Source of the DNA: JALZEG01 sp036258555
GTDB lineage: Bacteria; Actinomycetota; CADDZG01; WHSQ01
Length of the DNA: 59,986 nt
Assembly: GCA_036258555.1 (NCBI GenBank)
Contig: DATADL010000100.1
Location: forward strand, 1-59,986
Reading direction: 5' to 3'
In this document: positions 17,093 to 24,167 of the stretch, in pieces
How the letters are laid out: the number at the start of each line of letters is the position of its first letter
How positions within the stretch are numbered: the first letter of the stretch is position 1
Notes under the pieces: generated by a model
Database searches by the model: none
Told to the model about the DNA's origin: nothing
The model's input: only the letters and a program-made list of their open reading frames with translations
Program-made: the position numbers and the translations under genes

Positions 17093-18283
17093 GTGACCCC
17101 CGCCCCCGCCAGGGCGGTGGCCCTCGTCGTCCTCGACTCCGTCGGGATCGGCGGCGCGCCCGACGCCGCCGCGTTCGGGGACGAGGGGTCGGCAACGCTT
17201 CCGCACGTCGCGGAGGCGGTCGGGGGCCTGTCCCTTCCGAACCTCGCCGCGCTCGGCCTAGGCCACGTCGCGGACGTGCGGGGCGTACCCGCGGTCGAGA
17301 AGCCGGCGGGCGCGTTCGGGACGATGGTCGAACGCTCGGCCGGAAAGGACACGACGACCGGGCACTGGGAGCTCGCCGGCGTCGTCCTCGAGCGTCCGTT
17401 CCCGACGTATCCGGAGGGGTTCCCACCCGAGGTGATGGAGCGGTTCGAGGCCGCTATCGGCTCGCCGACCCTCGGCAACGTCGCCGCGTCCGGCACCGAG
17501 ATAATCGAGCGGCTCGGGGCCGAGCACGTCCGGACGGGGGCGCCCATCGTTTACACCTCGGCCGACAGCGTCTTCCAGATCGCCGCGCACGTCGACGTCG
17601 TCCCCCTCGAAACCCTCTACGAGATGTGTAGGGTTGCAAGGGAGATCCTCCGCGGGGACCACGAGGTCGGCCGGGTGATAGCCCGGCCGTTCGAGGGCAG
17701 CGCCGGCTCGTTCCGGCGTACGCCCGACCGGCACGACTTCTCGGTGCTCCCACCGCGGCCGACGGTCCTCGACTCGATCGCGGGGGCGGGGGCCGAGGTC
17801 CGCGGGGTCGGGAAGATCGCCGACATCTTCGCCGGCAGCGGAGTGACGACCTCGCGGCCGACGAGGTCGAACGAGGAGGGGATCACGGCCGTCGTCGAGG
17901 AGCTCGCGGCGATCGAGCGCGGCCTGGTCTTCGCGAACCTGGTCGAGTTCGACTCCTCCTACGGTCACCGCAACGATCCGGCGGGGTACGCCGCGGCGCT
18001 GGAGGCCTTCGACATCCGGCTTCCGGAGATCGCCGCGGCCCTCGGCCCGCGCGACGTCCTCCTGGTGACGGCGGACCACGGCAACGATCCGACCACTCCT
18101 TCCACTGACCACTCGCGCGAGAGGGTGCCCTTGCTCGCCGCGGGGCCCCCGGTGCAACCGGGCGCTACCTGTGGCGAACGCTCGACCTTCGCGGACTGTG
18201 GAGCGACGATCGCCGACCTGCTGGGTGTGCAGCGGCCGCCGTCCGGCGCGTCGTTCGCGTCCGAGATATCGCGTCGCGCCTGA
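17093..18283 (+). CDS. deoB: phosphopentomutase
   Basis: A 396-residue alkaline-phosphatase-superfamily enzyme that converts (deoxy)ribose-1-phosphate to the 5-phosphate in nucleoside salvage. The metal-binding opening is VALVVLDSVGIGGAPDA. The phosphorylated Thr lies in GKDTTTGHWELAG near residue 87. Later ligands are in NLVEFDSSYGHRND and VTADHGNDPTTPSTDHSRE. GTG 17093 begins ten bases after the zinc-finger gene stops, so they may be cotranscribed. Confidence 0.93.
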   Translation: MTPAPARAVALVVLDSVGIGGAPDAAAFGDEGSATLPHVAEAVGGLSLPNLAALGLGHVADVRGVPAVEKPAGAFGTMVERSAGKDTTTGHWELAGVVLERPFPTYPEGFPPEVMERFEAAIGSPTLGNVAASGTEIIERLGAEHVRTGAPIVYTSADSVFQIAAHVDVVPLETLYEMCRVAREILRGDHEVGRVIARPFEGSAGSFRRTPDRHDFSVLPPRPTVLDSIAGAGAEVRGVGKIADIFAGSGVTTSRPTRSNEEGITAVVEELAAIERGLVFANLVEFDSSYGHRNDPAGYAAALEAFDIRLPEIAAALGPRDVLLVTADHGNDPTTPSTDHSRERVPLLAAGPPVQPGATCGERSTFADCGATIADLLGVQRPPSGASFASEISRRA

Positions 18284-18291
18284 TCTGCCTC

Positions 18292-18320
18292 TTGTGCGGG
18301 CGCGCTCCGGCGGATATCGT
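18292..18320 (+). promoter_or_regulatory. promoter of parA
   Basis: TTGTGC (18292-18297) and TATCGT (18315-18320) are separated by 17 bp, a normal sigma-70-type layout. Transcription would start near 18327, four bases before the first copy of the 21-bp motif, so that motif lies in the early leader. Confidence 0.5.
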
Positions 18321-18330
18321 CCACACCCCT

Positions 18331-18351
18331 ACAAGACGACTTGTCGACAAG
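18331..18351 (+). repeat. 21-bp palindromic motif, copy 1 (parA leader)
   Basis: Reads ACAAG, ACGA, CTTGTCGACAAG. The last part lies inside a perfect 14-bp palindrome, ACTTGTCGACAAGT (18339-18352). The five-base arm also pairs with CTTGT to form a second inverted repeat. It ends 43 bases before the parA ATG. Confidence 0.8.
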
Positions 18352-18394
18352 TTGCCATCACGGCGCGCCGCGGAAGGCGACGGAGAGGGGAGCG

Positions 18395-19381
18395 ATGGAG
18401 GGAGACGTCCACACCGTCGAGCGCGACGGAGCCGACACACCGGTCCAGGTGACGCTTCCCGACGTCGATCCCGCGGCGGATCCCACCCCCGGCGACGCAG
18501 CGGACCCGGCACCGGGCAACGGATCGCAGTCCGCCGGGTCGACCTCCACCGGAGATCCCGGTCGCGCTCCGTGGTCCTCCGGAAACCGCCGCAACGCCCG
18601 CGTGATCGCGATGGCGAACCAGAAGGGCGGAGTCGGCAAGACGACGACGACGATCAGCCTGGGCGCGGCGCTCGCGGAGCTCGGGCACGAGGTCCTGGTC
18701 GTCGACTTCGATCCGCAGGGCGGCTGCGCGCTCGGGCTGGGGATCGAGCCGGGCGCCCTGGAGCTCTCCGTCTACAACGCTCTCCTCGACCGTTCGTGCC
18801 GGAGCGAGGACGTCGTCATCGGGACGTCCGTCGAGCGGATGGACCTCTTGCCCTCGAACATCGACCTGTCGGCCGCCGAGCTCATGCTCGTCCAGGAGGT
18901 CGCCCGCGAGCAGTCGCTCTCGCGGGCCCTGGCGCCGTTGCGCCGGAGCTACGACTTCATCCTCGTGGACTGCCCGCCGTCGCTGGGCCTGCTCACGATC
19001 AACGCGCTGACGGCTGCCGACGGCGTGATCGTCCCCCTCGAGTGCGAGTACTACGCGCTCCGGGGGATGGCGCTCCTGATGGACTCGATCGAGCGGGTGC
19101 GGGACAGGCTTAACCCTCAACTAGAGATAGACGGCATCGTCGCGACCATGTACGACGGCCGAACCCTCCACGCGAGGGAGGTGCTCGAGCGGGTCCGCGA
19201 CGCCTTCGGCGACGCGCTGTTCGAGTCGGTCATCCGCAAGACCATCCGCTTCGCCGAGGCGCCCGTCGCGGGGGAGCCGATCCTGCGCTACGCGCCGACG
19301 TCCACGGGCTCGGCCTCTTACCGCGCCCTCGCCAAGGAGGTGATCAGCCGTGTCTCGACGCGCCAGCCTGCCGGGAGCTGA
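18395..19381 (+). CDS. parA: ParA/Soj-family partition ATPase
   Basis: A 328-residue deviant Walker ATPase. Residues 1-68 are an Asp/Pro/Gly-rich extension. The Walker A KGGVGKTT lies at 77-84, followed by DFDPQGG and the DCPPSLG motif. It binds DNA non-specifically as an ATP dimer and positions a cargo in partition systems. ATG 18395 has GAGAGGGG just upstream; TTG 18341, inside the palindromic motif, is possible but would add 18 unlikely residues. The neighbour downstream encodes a ribbon-helix-helix-like protein, and scpA/scpB follow, matching Rv1708-Rv1710. The true origin-proximal parAB is normally elsewhere, so this is probably a second ParA system. Confidence 0.9.
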   Translation: MEGDVHTVERDGADTPVQVTLPDVDPAADPTPGDAADPAPGNGSQSAGSTSTGDPGRAPWSSGNRRNARVIAMANQKGGVGKTTTTISLGAALAELGHEVLVVDFDPQGGCALGLGIEPGALELSVYNALLDRSCRSEDVVIGTSVERMDLLPSNIDLSAAELMLVQEVAREQSLSRALAPLRRSYDFILVDCPPSLGLLTINALTAADGVIVPLECEYYALRGMALLMDSIERVRDRLNPQLEIDGIVATMYDGRTLHAREVLERVRDAFGDALFESVIRKTIRFAEAPVAGEPILRYAPTSTGSASYRALAKEVISRVSTRQPAGS

Positions 19382-19727
19382 CGAGCTCTTCCGGCCGACG
19401 GCCTCGCCCCGCAGGGGGGCCGCGGCCGAACGAGAAGACAAGTCTCCTCGTCATCAAGGCGAGAAGTCGACAAATCTACAAGTAGCCGAGGCGACAAGCG
19501 CGGGTGCCAAGAAGGCCCCTCGTCACGAGACGAAGGTGACGTTCTACTGCACGAACGCGGACCTGACCGCGCTCGACCAGGCCCGGTTGACGCTGAGGGC
19601 CGAGCACGGCCTCGGGGCGGACCGGGGCAAGGTGGTGCGTGCCGCCCTCTCGTACGTCCTCGAGGACTTCGAGGCGCGGGGAGGGGACTCGATCCTGTTG
19701 CGCCGGCTGCAGGAGGAGAAAGGCTAA
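19350..19727 (+). CDS. ribbon-helix-helix-like protein next to ParA
   Basis: A 125-residue protein whose GTG start overlaps the end of parA by 32 nt. The N-terminus (SRRASLPGADELFRP) matches what I recall of the conserved actinobacterial protein between ParA and ScpA. Residues 62-112 (KVTFYCTNADLTALDQARLT and onward) have the strand-helix-helix pattern of ribbon-helix-helix DNA-binding domains. Residues 30-50 are a linker encoded by copy 2 of the 21-bp motif and its flanks. RHH proteins often act as the centromere-binding partner of ParA, so it is a candidate partner or regulator. This is inference from context. Confidence 0.72.
   Translation: MSRRASLPGADELFRPTASPRRGAAAEREDKSPRHQGEKSTNLQVAEATSAGAKKAPRHETKVTFYCTNADLTALDQARLTLRAEHGLGADRGKVVRAALSYVLEDFEARGGDSILLRRLQEEKG
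19463..19483 (-). repeat. 21-bp palindromic motif, copy 2 (inside the RHH gene)
   Basis: On the minus strand ACTTG, TAGA, TTTGTCGACTTC. This copy is translated as part of the linker of the RHH-like protein. A flanking AGAC-AA-GTCT dyad lies at 19436-19445. The core has two mismatches to the full palindrome. Confidence 0.65.
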
Positions 19728-19736
19728 AGCCGCGCT

Positions 19737-20369
19737 CTAGCCTCCGGCGAGCTCGATCAGGAAGTCGCGGATGCCCTGTACGACGGGGTCGAGGATCCTG
19801 GTCGCCCCGAACAGGACGAGGGCGAGCAGGATCACGAACCCGTAGCGGTCGAGGAAGAAGATGATCCGCTGCTTGTCGTGAGGCAGGAAGATCGTCAGCA
19901 GCCTCGAGCCGTCCAGGGGGGGCAGCGGCACGAGGTTGAAGACCGCCAGGAGCACGTTGATGCCGGTGAACAGGTAGAAGAAGATCGCGAGCTGGCTCGG
20001 CGCCCCGCCGTCGTAGAAGAGCACGAAGCCGAAGCCGCCGACGGCGGCGAGCAAGAGGTTCATCATCGGGCCCGCGAGCGCGACGATCGCCGCCCCGAAG
20101 CGCTTCGACGAGAGTGCCTGCGGGCGGAACTCGACGGGCTTGGCCCATCCGAACCCCGCGATCAGGATGCAGATCGTGCCGAGGGGGTCGAGGTGCCGCA
20201 CGGGGTTGGGAGTGAGCCGCCCCATCGCCCGTGGGAGGCGGTCTCCCTGGAGGTCGGCGGCGAGCGCGTGCGCGTACTCGTGGAGCCCGAGCGCCCCCAC
20301 GAGGGCCGCGGCCAGCATGAAGAACGCGGCTGGGTCGGTCTGGAGATAGTCGAGCAGGCCGCCGGTCAC
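19737..20369 (-). CDS. site-2 protease (M50) family membrane metalloprotease
   Basis: A 210-residue polytopic protein. The zinc site HEYAH is at residues 30-34 (LGLHEYAHALAAD), and the second ligand motif is NLVPLPPLDG near residue 153. About five membrane helices are visible. This is the compact YwhC/RseP-like type without a PDZ domain, of unknown substrate. GTG 20369 is chosen because a minus-strand TACAAT box lies exactly six bases upstream. The gene is convergent with the RHH gene (9-bp gap) and divergent from trpS. Confidence 0.85.
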   Translation of the reverse strand: MTGGLLDYLQTDPAAFFMLAAALVGALGLHEYAHALAADLQGDRLPRAMGRLTPNPVRHLDPLGTICILIAGFGWAKPVEFRPQALSSKRFGAAIVALAGPMMNLLLAAVGGFGFVLFYDGGAPSQLAIFFYLFTGINVLLAVFNLVPLPPLDGSRLLTIFLPHDKQRIIFFLDRYGFVILLALVLFGATRILDPVVQGIRDFLIELAGG

Positions 20370-20374
20370 GCCGG

Positions 20375-20381
20375 TATTGTA
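20375..20381. promoter_or_regulatory. overlapping divergent -10 boxes (M50 protease and trpS)
   Basis: On the minus strand TACAAT (20381-20376) stands six bases before the protease GTG. On the plus strand TATTGT (20375-20380) could serve trpS with a leader of about 36 nt. The two boxes share five bases, so both directions would compete for the same DNA. Confidence 0.5.
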
Positions 20382-20422
20382 CGGGCGCGGGCGGCGAAGG
20401 CGATTGCAGGGGAGGAGTAACC

Positions 20423-21445
20423 CTGAACCAGACGTATACCGATGGGCCGGCGAGCGGATCCGTCCGCGTGTTCTCGGGGATCCAGCCCACGGGCGAGGCG
20501 CACATCGGCAACTACCTCGGGGCCATTCGGAACTGGGTGGCGCACCAGGAGTCGGGCGAGGCCTTCTACTGCGTCGTCGACCTCCACGCGATGACGATGC
20601 CCTGGGACCCCGGGGTCCTGCGCCGGAACACGCTCGCCAAGGCCGCCGAGATCGTCGCCTGCGGGGTCGACCCCGAGCGGTCCGTGCTGTTCGTCCAGTC
20701 ACACGTCCCGGCCCACTCCGAGCTCGCGTGGGTGTTCACCTGCCTCGCGCGGATGGGCGAGCTGCGGCGGATGATCCAGTTCAAGGAGCGGGCTAAGGGG
20801 GAGGTCGAGTCGGTCGGGGTGGGCCTACTGACATACCCCGTCCTCCAGGCGGCGGACGTCCTCCTGTACCAGGCGACCGGGGTGCCGGTGGGGGAGGACC
20901 AGCGCCAGCACATCGAGCTCATGCGCGACATAGGCGCCCGGTTCAACGCCCAGCTCGGCCAGACCTTCACGCTTCCGGAGCCGCTGATCCCGGAGGCGGG
21001 GGCCAGGATCATGGCGCTCGACGACCCCACCCAGAAGATGAGCAAGTCCGCGGGCCGCCCCGCGTCGTTCATCGGGCTCGTCGAGCCGGACGCCACGGTC
21101 GCGAAGAAGATCCGCTCGGCGGTGACCGACTCGGGACGCGAGGTCCGGGCGGCCGACGACAAGCCGGCGCTGACGAACCTCCTGACGATCTTCTCGCTCG
21201 TCGAGGGGACGCCGGTGCCGGACCTAGAGGAGCGGTTCGCGGGGTCGGGCTACGGCGACTTCAAGAAGGCGCTGGCCGAGGCGGTGGTCGAGGCGCTCCG
21301 TCCGATCCGCGAGCGGTACGAGGAGCTCGTCGGCGACCCGGCCGAGATGGAGAGGATCCTGCGCCGGGGGGCCGAGAGGGCCGCCGCGGAGGCCGAGCTG
21401 ACGATGAAGGTGGTCCGGGACCGGACGGGCCTGCTCCCCGGATAG
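20423..21445 (+). CDS. trpS: tryptophanyl-tRNA synthetase, probably starting at CTG
   Basis: A class I synthetase of 340 residues from CTG 20423, or 325 from GTG 20468. Signatures are SGIQPTGEAHIGNYLG (HIGN type) and the KMSKS loop (TQKMSKSAG) near two thirds of the length. The only strong Shine-Dalgarno sequence, GGGGAGGAG at 20409-20417, is placed ideally for CTG 20423 and much too far from GTG 20468. Starting at the GTG would begin one residue before FSGIQPTG, shorter at the N-terminus than homologues. No ATG, GTG or TTG lies between, so CTG is the best start I can find. The boundary is inferred; the product is certain. Confidence 0.88.
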   Translation: MNQTYTDGPASGSVRVFSGIQPTGEAHIGNYLGAIRNWVAHQESGEAFYCVVDLHAMTMPWDPGVLRRNTLAKAAEIVACGVDPERSVLFVQSHVPAHSELAWVFTCLARMGELRRMIQFKERAKGEVESVGVGLLTYPVLQAADVLLYQATGVPVGEDQRQHIELMRDIGARFNAQLGQTFTLPEPLIPEAGARIMALDDPTQKMSKSAGRPASFIGLVEPDATVAKKIRSAVTDSGREVRAADDKPALTNLLTIFSLVEGTPVPDLEERFAGSGYGDFKKALAEAVVEALRPIRERYEELVGDPAEMERILRRGAERAAAEAELTMKVVRDRTGLLPG

Positions 21446-21536
21446 CGGCCGGCCAAGACCCCGGGCACGGGCATCCAGCGTGTCCTCCGGCCCCAAACCC
21501 GGCGCCCAAACCCGGCCCCCTCCCGCCCCCGGCGGG

Positions 21537-21542
21537 TAGGCT
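21537..21542 (+). promoter_or_regulatory. -10 box upstream of scpA
   Basis: TAGGCT, with transcription expected near 21549. The 21-bp motif copy 3 then sits about 16 bases into the leader, as copy 1 does for parA. The 110-bp gap after trpS is otherwise C-rich and without genes. Confidence 0.4.
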
Positions 21543-21564
21543 GAGGCCGCCCCCAGGTGAGGGC

Positions 21565-21585
21565 ATTGTCGACAAATCGACTAGT
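21565..21585 (-). repeat. 21-bp palindromic motif, copy 3 (scpA leader)
   Basis: Minus strand ACTAG, TCGA, TTTGTCGACAAT. The plus strand shows TTGTCGACAA (21566-21575) directly followed by a second perfect palindrome, ATCGACTAGTCGAT (21576-21589). It ends 43 bases before the scpA GTG, the same distance as copy 1 to parA. Confidence 0.8.
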
Positions 21586-21628
21586 CGATCTTCCACCGAC
21601 TGCAACGAGAGAGGACGGGGCCGGGCGC

Positions 21629-22423
21629 GTGGCGTACGAGGTGAAGCTCGAGGTCTTCGAGGGTCCGATCGACCTCCTCCTCCACCTGATCACGCGCCAG
21701 CGCGTCGACATCTACGACGTCTCGCTCGCCCGGATCACCGAGGAGTACCTCGCGGCCATCTCGGACCTGGACGGAGCCGACCTGGAGACCGCAACCGGCT
21801 TCCTCGTCGTGGCCGCGACCCTTCTCGAGCTCAAGTCGGCCCGGCTCCTCCCCGGGAGGGGAGGCGACGAGGAGGAGGCCCACCTGCTCGAGGAGCGGGA
21901 CCTCCTGCTCGCGCGGCTGGTCGAGTGCTCGACCTTCCGCGAGGCCGGCGCGTGGCTCGCCCGCGGGCTCGAGGCGGGCTCGGCCGCGCACGGCCGGACC
22001 GCGGGCCTGGAAGAGCGGTTCGTCGACCTCGCGCCGAAGGTCGTCCTGAAGACCACCCCCGAGCGGCTGGCGGCGCTCGCCGCGACCGCCCTGGCCCCGA
22101 GGCCCGAGCCGGAGGTCGACGTCTCGCACCTCGCGCCGATCCGCGCGACCGTGAGGGACGCGATCCTCGAGGTCGCCGGGCTCCTCCGGGGCAGGGGGGA
22201 GCCGACCGGGTTCCGCGAGCTCTGCTCCGGGGCCCCCGAGCGGATCGACGTCGTCGTCCGCTTCCTCGCGCTGCTCGAGCTCTTCAAGGCGGGGGCCGTC
22301 GACCTCGTGCAGGTCGACCGGTTCGGCGACATCCGTGCGACCTGGACAGGCGACGCCGACGCCGAGGACGTCCTCGCCGAGGCCGACGAATACGTGATCG
22401 ATCTGAGGGAGGCCGGCAGATGA
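21629..22423 (+). CDS. scpA: segregation and condensation protein A
   Basis: A 264-residue kleisin of the SMC-ScpAB condensin complex. It opens with YEVKLEVFEGPIDLLLHLI, the diagnostic N-terminus that binds the SMC neck, followed by VDIYDVSLARITEEYLA. The C-terminal winged-helix part covers about residues 185-260. GTG 21629 is preferred. The GTG at 21557 would add 24 residues translated from the palindromic motif that are unlike the family. It overlaps scpB by four bases. Confidence 0.93.
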   Translation: MAYEVKLEVFEGPIDLLLHLITRQRVDIYDVSLARITEEYLAAISDLDGADLETATGFLVVAATLLELKSARLLPGRGGDEEEAHLLEERDLLLARLVECSTFREAGAWLARGLEAGSAAHGRTAGLEERFVDLAPKVVLKTTPERLAALAATALAPRPEPEVDVSHLAPIRATVRDAILEVAGLLRGRGEPTGFRELCSGAPERIDVVVRFLALLELFKAGAVDLVQVDRFGDIRATWTGDADAEDVLAEADEYVIDLREAGR

Positions 22424-22980
22424 GCGACGCACCGTCCACGAGGAAGATCGTCGAGGCGATCCTCCTCCTCGCCGACGAGCCGGTGCCGGCGACGCAGATG
22501 GGCGAGGTCCTGGAGGTGCCGCGGGCGGAGGTCGAGGCCGTGCTCAGGGAGCTCGCCGGCACCTACGAGCGCGAGGACCGCGGCTGGGTGCTCCGCGAGT
22601 CGGCCCCCGGATGGCGTCTGTACACCGACCCGGATTGCGCGCCGTGGCTCGAGCGCTTCGTGACGGGGCACCGGCACGCGCGGCTGACCGGGGCGTCGCT
22701 CGAGGTCCTGGCGATCGTCGCCTACAAGGGCCCGATCTCGCGCTCCGAGATCTCGGAGATCCGCGGCGTCGACTCCGACGGCGTCGTCAAGACGCTGCTG
22801 CAGCGGGGGCTCGTCGAGCCGTCCGCGGCCGAGGGGACGGCGCACCTGTTCGAGGTGTCGGACGAGTTCCTCGAGCGGATGGGGCTCCGCTCCGTCGACG
22901 AGCTCCCTCCGCTCACCGACTTCATGCCCGACTCCGAGGCGGTGGAGGACATGGAGGCGAAGCTCTCACCGAACGCCTGA
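22420..22980 (+). CDS. scpB: segregation and condensation protein B
   Basis: A 186-residue tandem winged-helix protein that binds ScpA within condensin. The first winged helix covers about residues 8-85 and the second about 90-165 (LTGASLEVLAIVAYKGPISRSE is the conserved segment). ATG 22420 has GAGGGA about ten bases upstream and overlaps the scpA stop. Length and sequence are normal for the family. Confidence 0.93.
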   Translation: MSDAPSTRKIVEAILLLADEPVPATQMGEVLEVPRAEVEAVLRELAGTYEREDRGWVLRESAPGWRLYTDPDCAPWLERFVTGHRHARLTGASLEVLAIVAYKGPISRSEISEIRGVDSDGVVKTLLQRGLVEPSAAEGTAHLFEVSDEFLERMGLRSVDELPPLTDFMPDSEAVEDMEAKLSPNA

Positions 22981-22985
22981 CCGCG

Positions 22986-23711
22986 ATGGCCGAGGAAGGG
23001 GAGCGGCTCCAGAAGGTCCTCGCGCACGCCGGGCTCGGATCGCGCCGTGCGATGGAGGAGCTGATCGCGGCCGGACGGGTCAAGGTGAACGGCCGCCGCG
23101 CCGTGCTCGGCGTGCGCGTCGACCCTACTAAGGATGAAGTCGAGCTAGATGGTTCGCGCGTCCCACTGCAACAGGACCTCGTCCACTACATGCTCAACAA
23201 GCCCGCGGGCATAGTGAGCACCGCCTCGGACCCCCAGGGCCGGCCGACCGTCGTCGAGCTCGTCGACCTCCCCGTGCGCGTGTGGCCCGTCGGCCGTCTC
23301 GACACCGACAGCGAGGGCCTCCTCTTGATCACGAACGACGGCGAGCTGACGCACCGGCTGACCCACCCGCGCTACGAGGTACCGAAGACCTATCTAGCGG
23401 AGGTGAAGGGGACCGCGGGCCCCAAGGCGATCAAGCAGCTGATCGCCGGCGTCGAGCTCGAGGACGGGATGACCAAGAGGGCCCGGGTCTCCCTGGTCGA
23501 GGCGACCCGCGGAGGGACCCTGCTCGAGATCACCATCACCGAGGGGCGCAACCGCCAGGTGCGCCGCATGTGCGACGCGGTCGGGCACCCGGTGAGGCGC
23601 CTCGTGCGGACGACCCTCGGCCCCCTGCAGCTCGGCCGTCTCAAGCCGGGTACGTTTCGCAAGCTGAGCCTCGAGGAGGTGCGGGCCCTCTACCGGGTCT
23701 GCGGCCTCTAG
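22986..23711 (+). CDS. rluB: 23S rRNA pseudouridine synthase RluB type
   Basis: A 241-residue enzyme with an N-terminal S4 domain (residues 5-60, LQKVLAHAGLGSRRAMEELI) and a RsuA/RluB catalytic domain. The catalytic Asp is in PVGRLDTDSEGLLLITNDG, followed by GRNRQVRRMCDAVGHPV. It modifies a uridine in the peptidyl-transferase region of 23S rRNA. Codons 45-55 (around 23124-23153) are notably richer in A/T than the rest of the gene. Its place between scpB and cmk matches Rv1711. Confidence 0.92.
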   Translation: MAEEGERLQKVLAHAGLGSRRAMEELIAAGRVKVNGRRAVLGVRVDPTKDEVELDGSRVPLQQDLVHYMLNKPAGIVSTASDPQGRPTVVELVDLPVRVWPVGRLDTDSEGLLLITNDGELTHRLTHPRYEVPKTYLAEVKGTAGPKAIKQLIAGVELEDGMTKRARVSLVEATRGGTLLEITITEGRNRQVRRMCDAVGHPVRRLVRTTLGPLQLGRLKPGTFRKLSLEEVRALYRVCGL

Positions 23712-23747
23712 CAGGAAGAGGAGACTAGGCGACCAGTCTCCATATCA

Positions 23748-23768
23748 ACAAGGACACTTGTCGACATG
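23748..23768 (+). repeat. 21-bp palindromic motif, copy 4 (on the aroH start)
   Basis: Reads ACAAG, GACA, CTTGTCGACATG. The last three bases are the aroH start codon: where other copies have AAG, this one has ATG. An additional dyad GAGACT (23721-23726) / AGTCTC (23735-23740) lies upstream. Confidence 0.75.
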
Positions 23769-24167
23769 TCTACCAACGAGGGCAAACGTCTGCGGGCGCT
23801 GCGGGGCGCGATCACCGTGCCGGAGAACGACCGCGCGGCGATCGTCGCGGCGACGTCGGAGCTGCTCGAGGCGCTGATGGCGAGGAACGGCGTCGACGCG
23901 GACGACCTCGTCTCGATGATCTTCACGGCGACACGCGATCTCGACGCCGAGTTCCCCGCGATCGCCGCACGCCGCCTGGGGCTCGCACACGTGCCGCTGC
24001 TGTGCTCGGTCGAGCTCGACGTCGCGGGCGCCATGCCCCGGTGCGTGCGGGTGCTCGTGCACCTCTACACGGAGCGCGGACCGGACGAGCTACAGCACGT
24101 CTACCTGCGAGAGGCGCGCGAGCTGCGCACGGATCTCGCAGGATCGAACCCTGAAGGAGACCTTTAG
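23766..24167 (+). CDS. aroH: chorismate mutase, AroH type
   Basis: A 133-residue enzyme that converts chorismate to prephenate. It aligns through LRALRGAITV, RNGVDADDLVSMIFTATRD, the PLLCSVELDVAGAMPRCVRV segment and HVYLREARELRTDL with the Bacillus subtilis trimeric chorismate mutase (recalled), including active-site Arg equivalents. The start codon lies within the palindromic motif. The nearest ribosome-binding sequence is AAGGA at 23750-23754, itself part of the motif, eleven bases away. The next gene, tyrA, uses the product. Confidence 0.92.
   Translation: MSTNEGKRLRALRGAITVPENDRAAIVAATSELLEALMARNGVDADDLVSMIFTATRDLDAEFPAIAARRLGLAHVPLLCSVELDVAGAMPRCVRVLVHLYTERGPDELQHVYLREARELRTDLAGSNPEGDL

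Noticed and set aside
21557..21628. Earlier start of scpA at GTG 21557
   Set aside because: The extra residues translate the palindromic motif and do not resemble ScpA.
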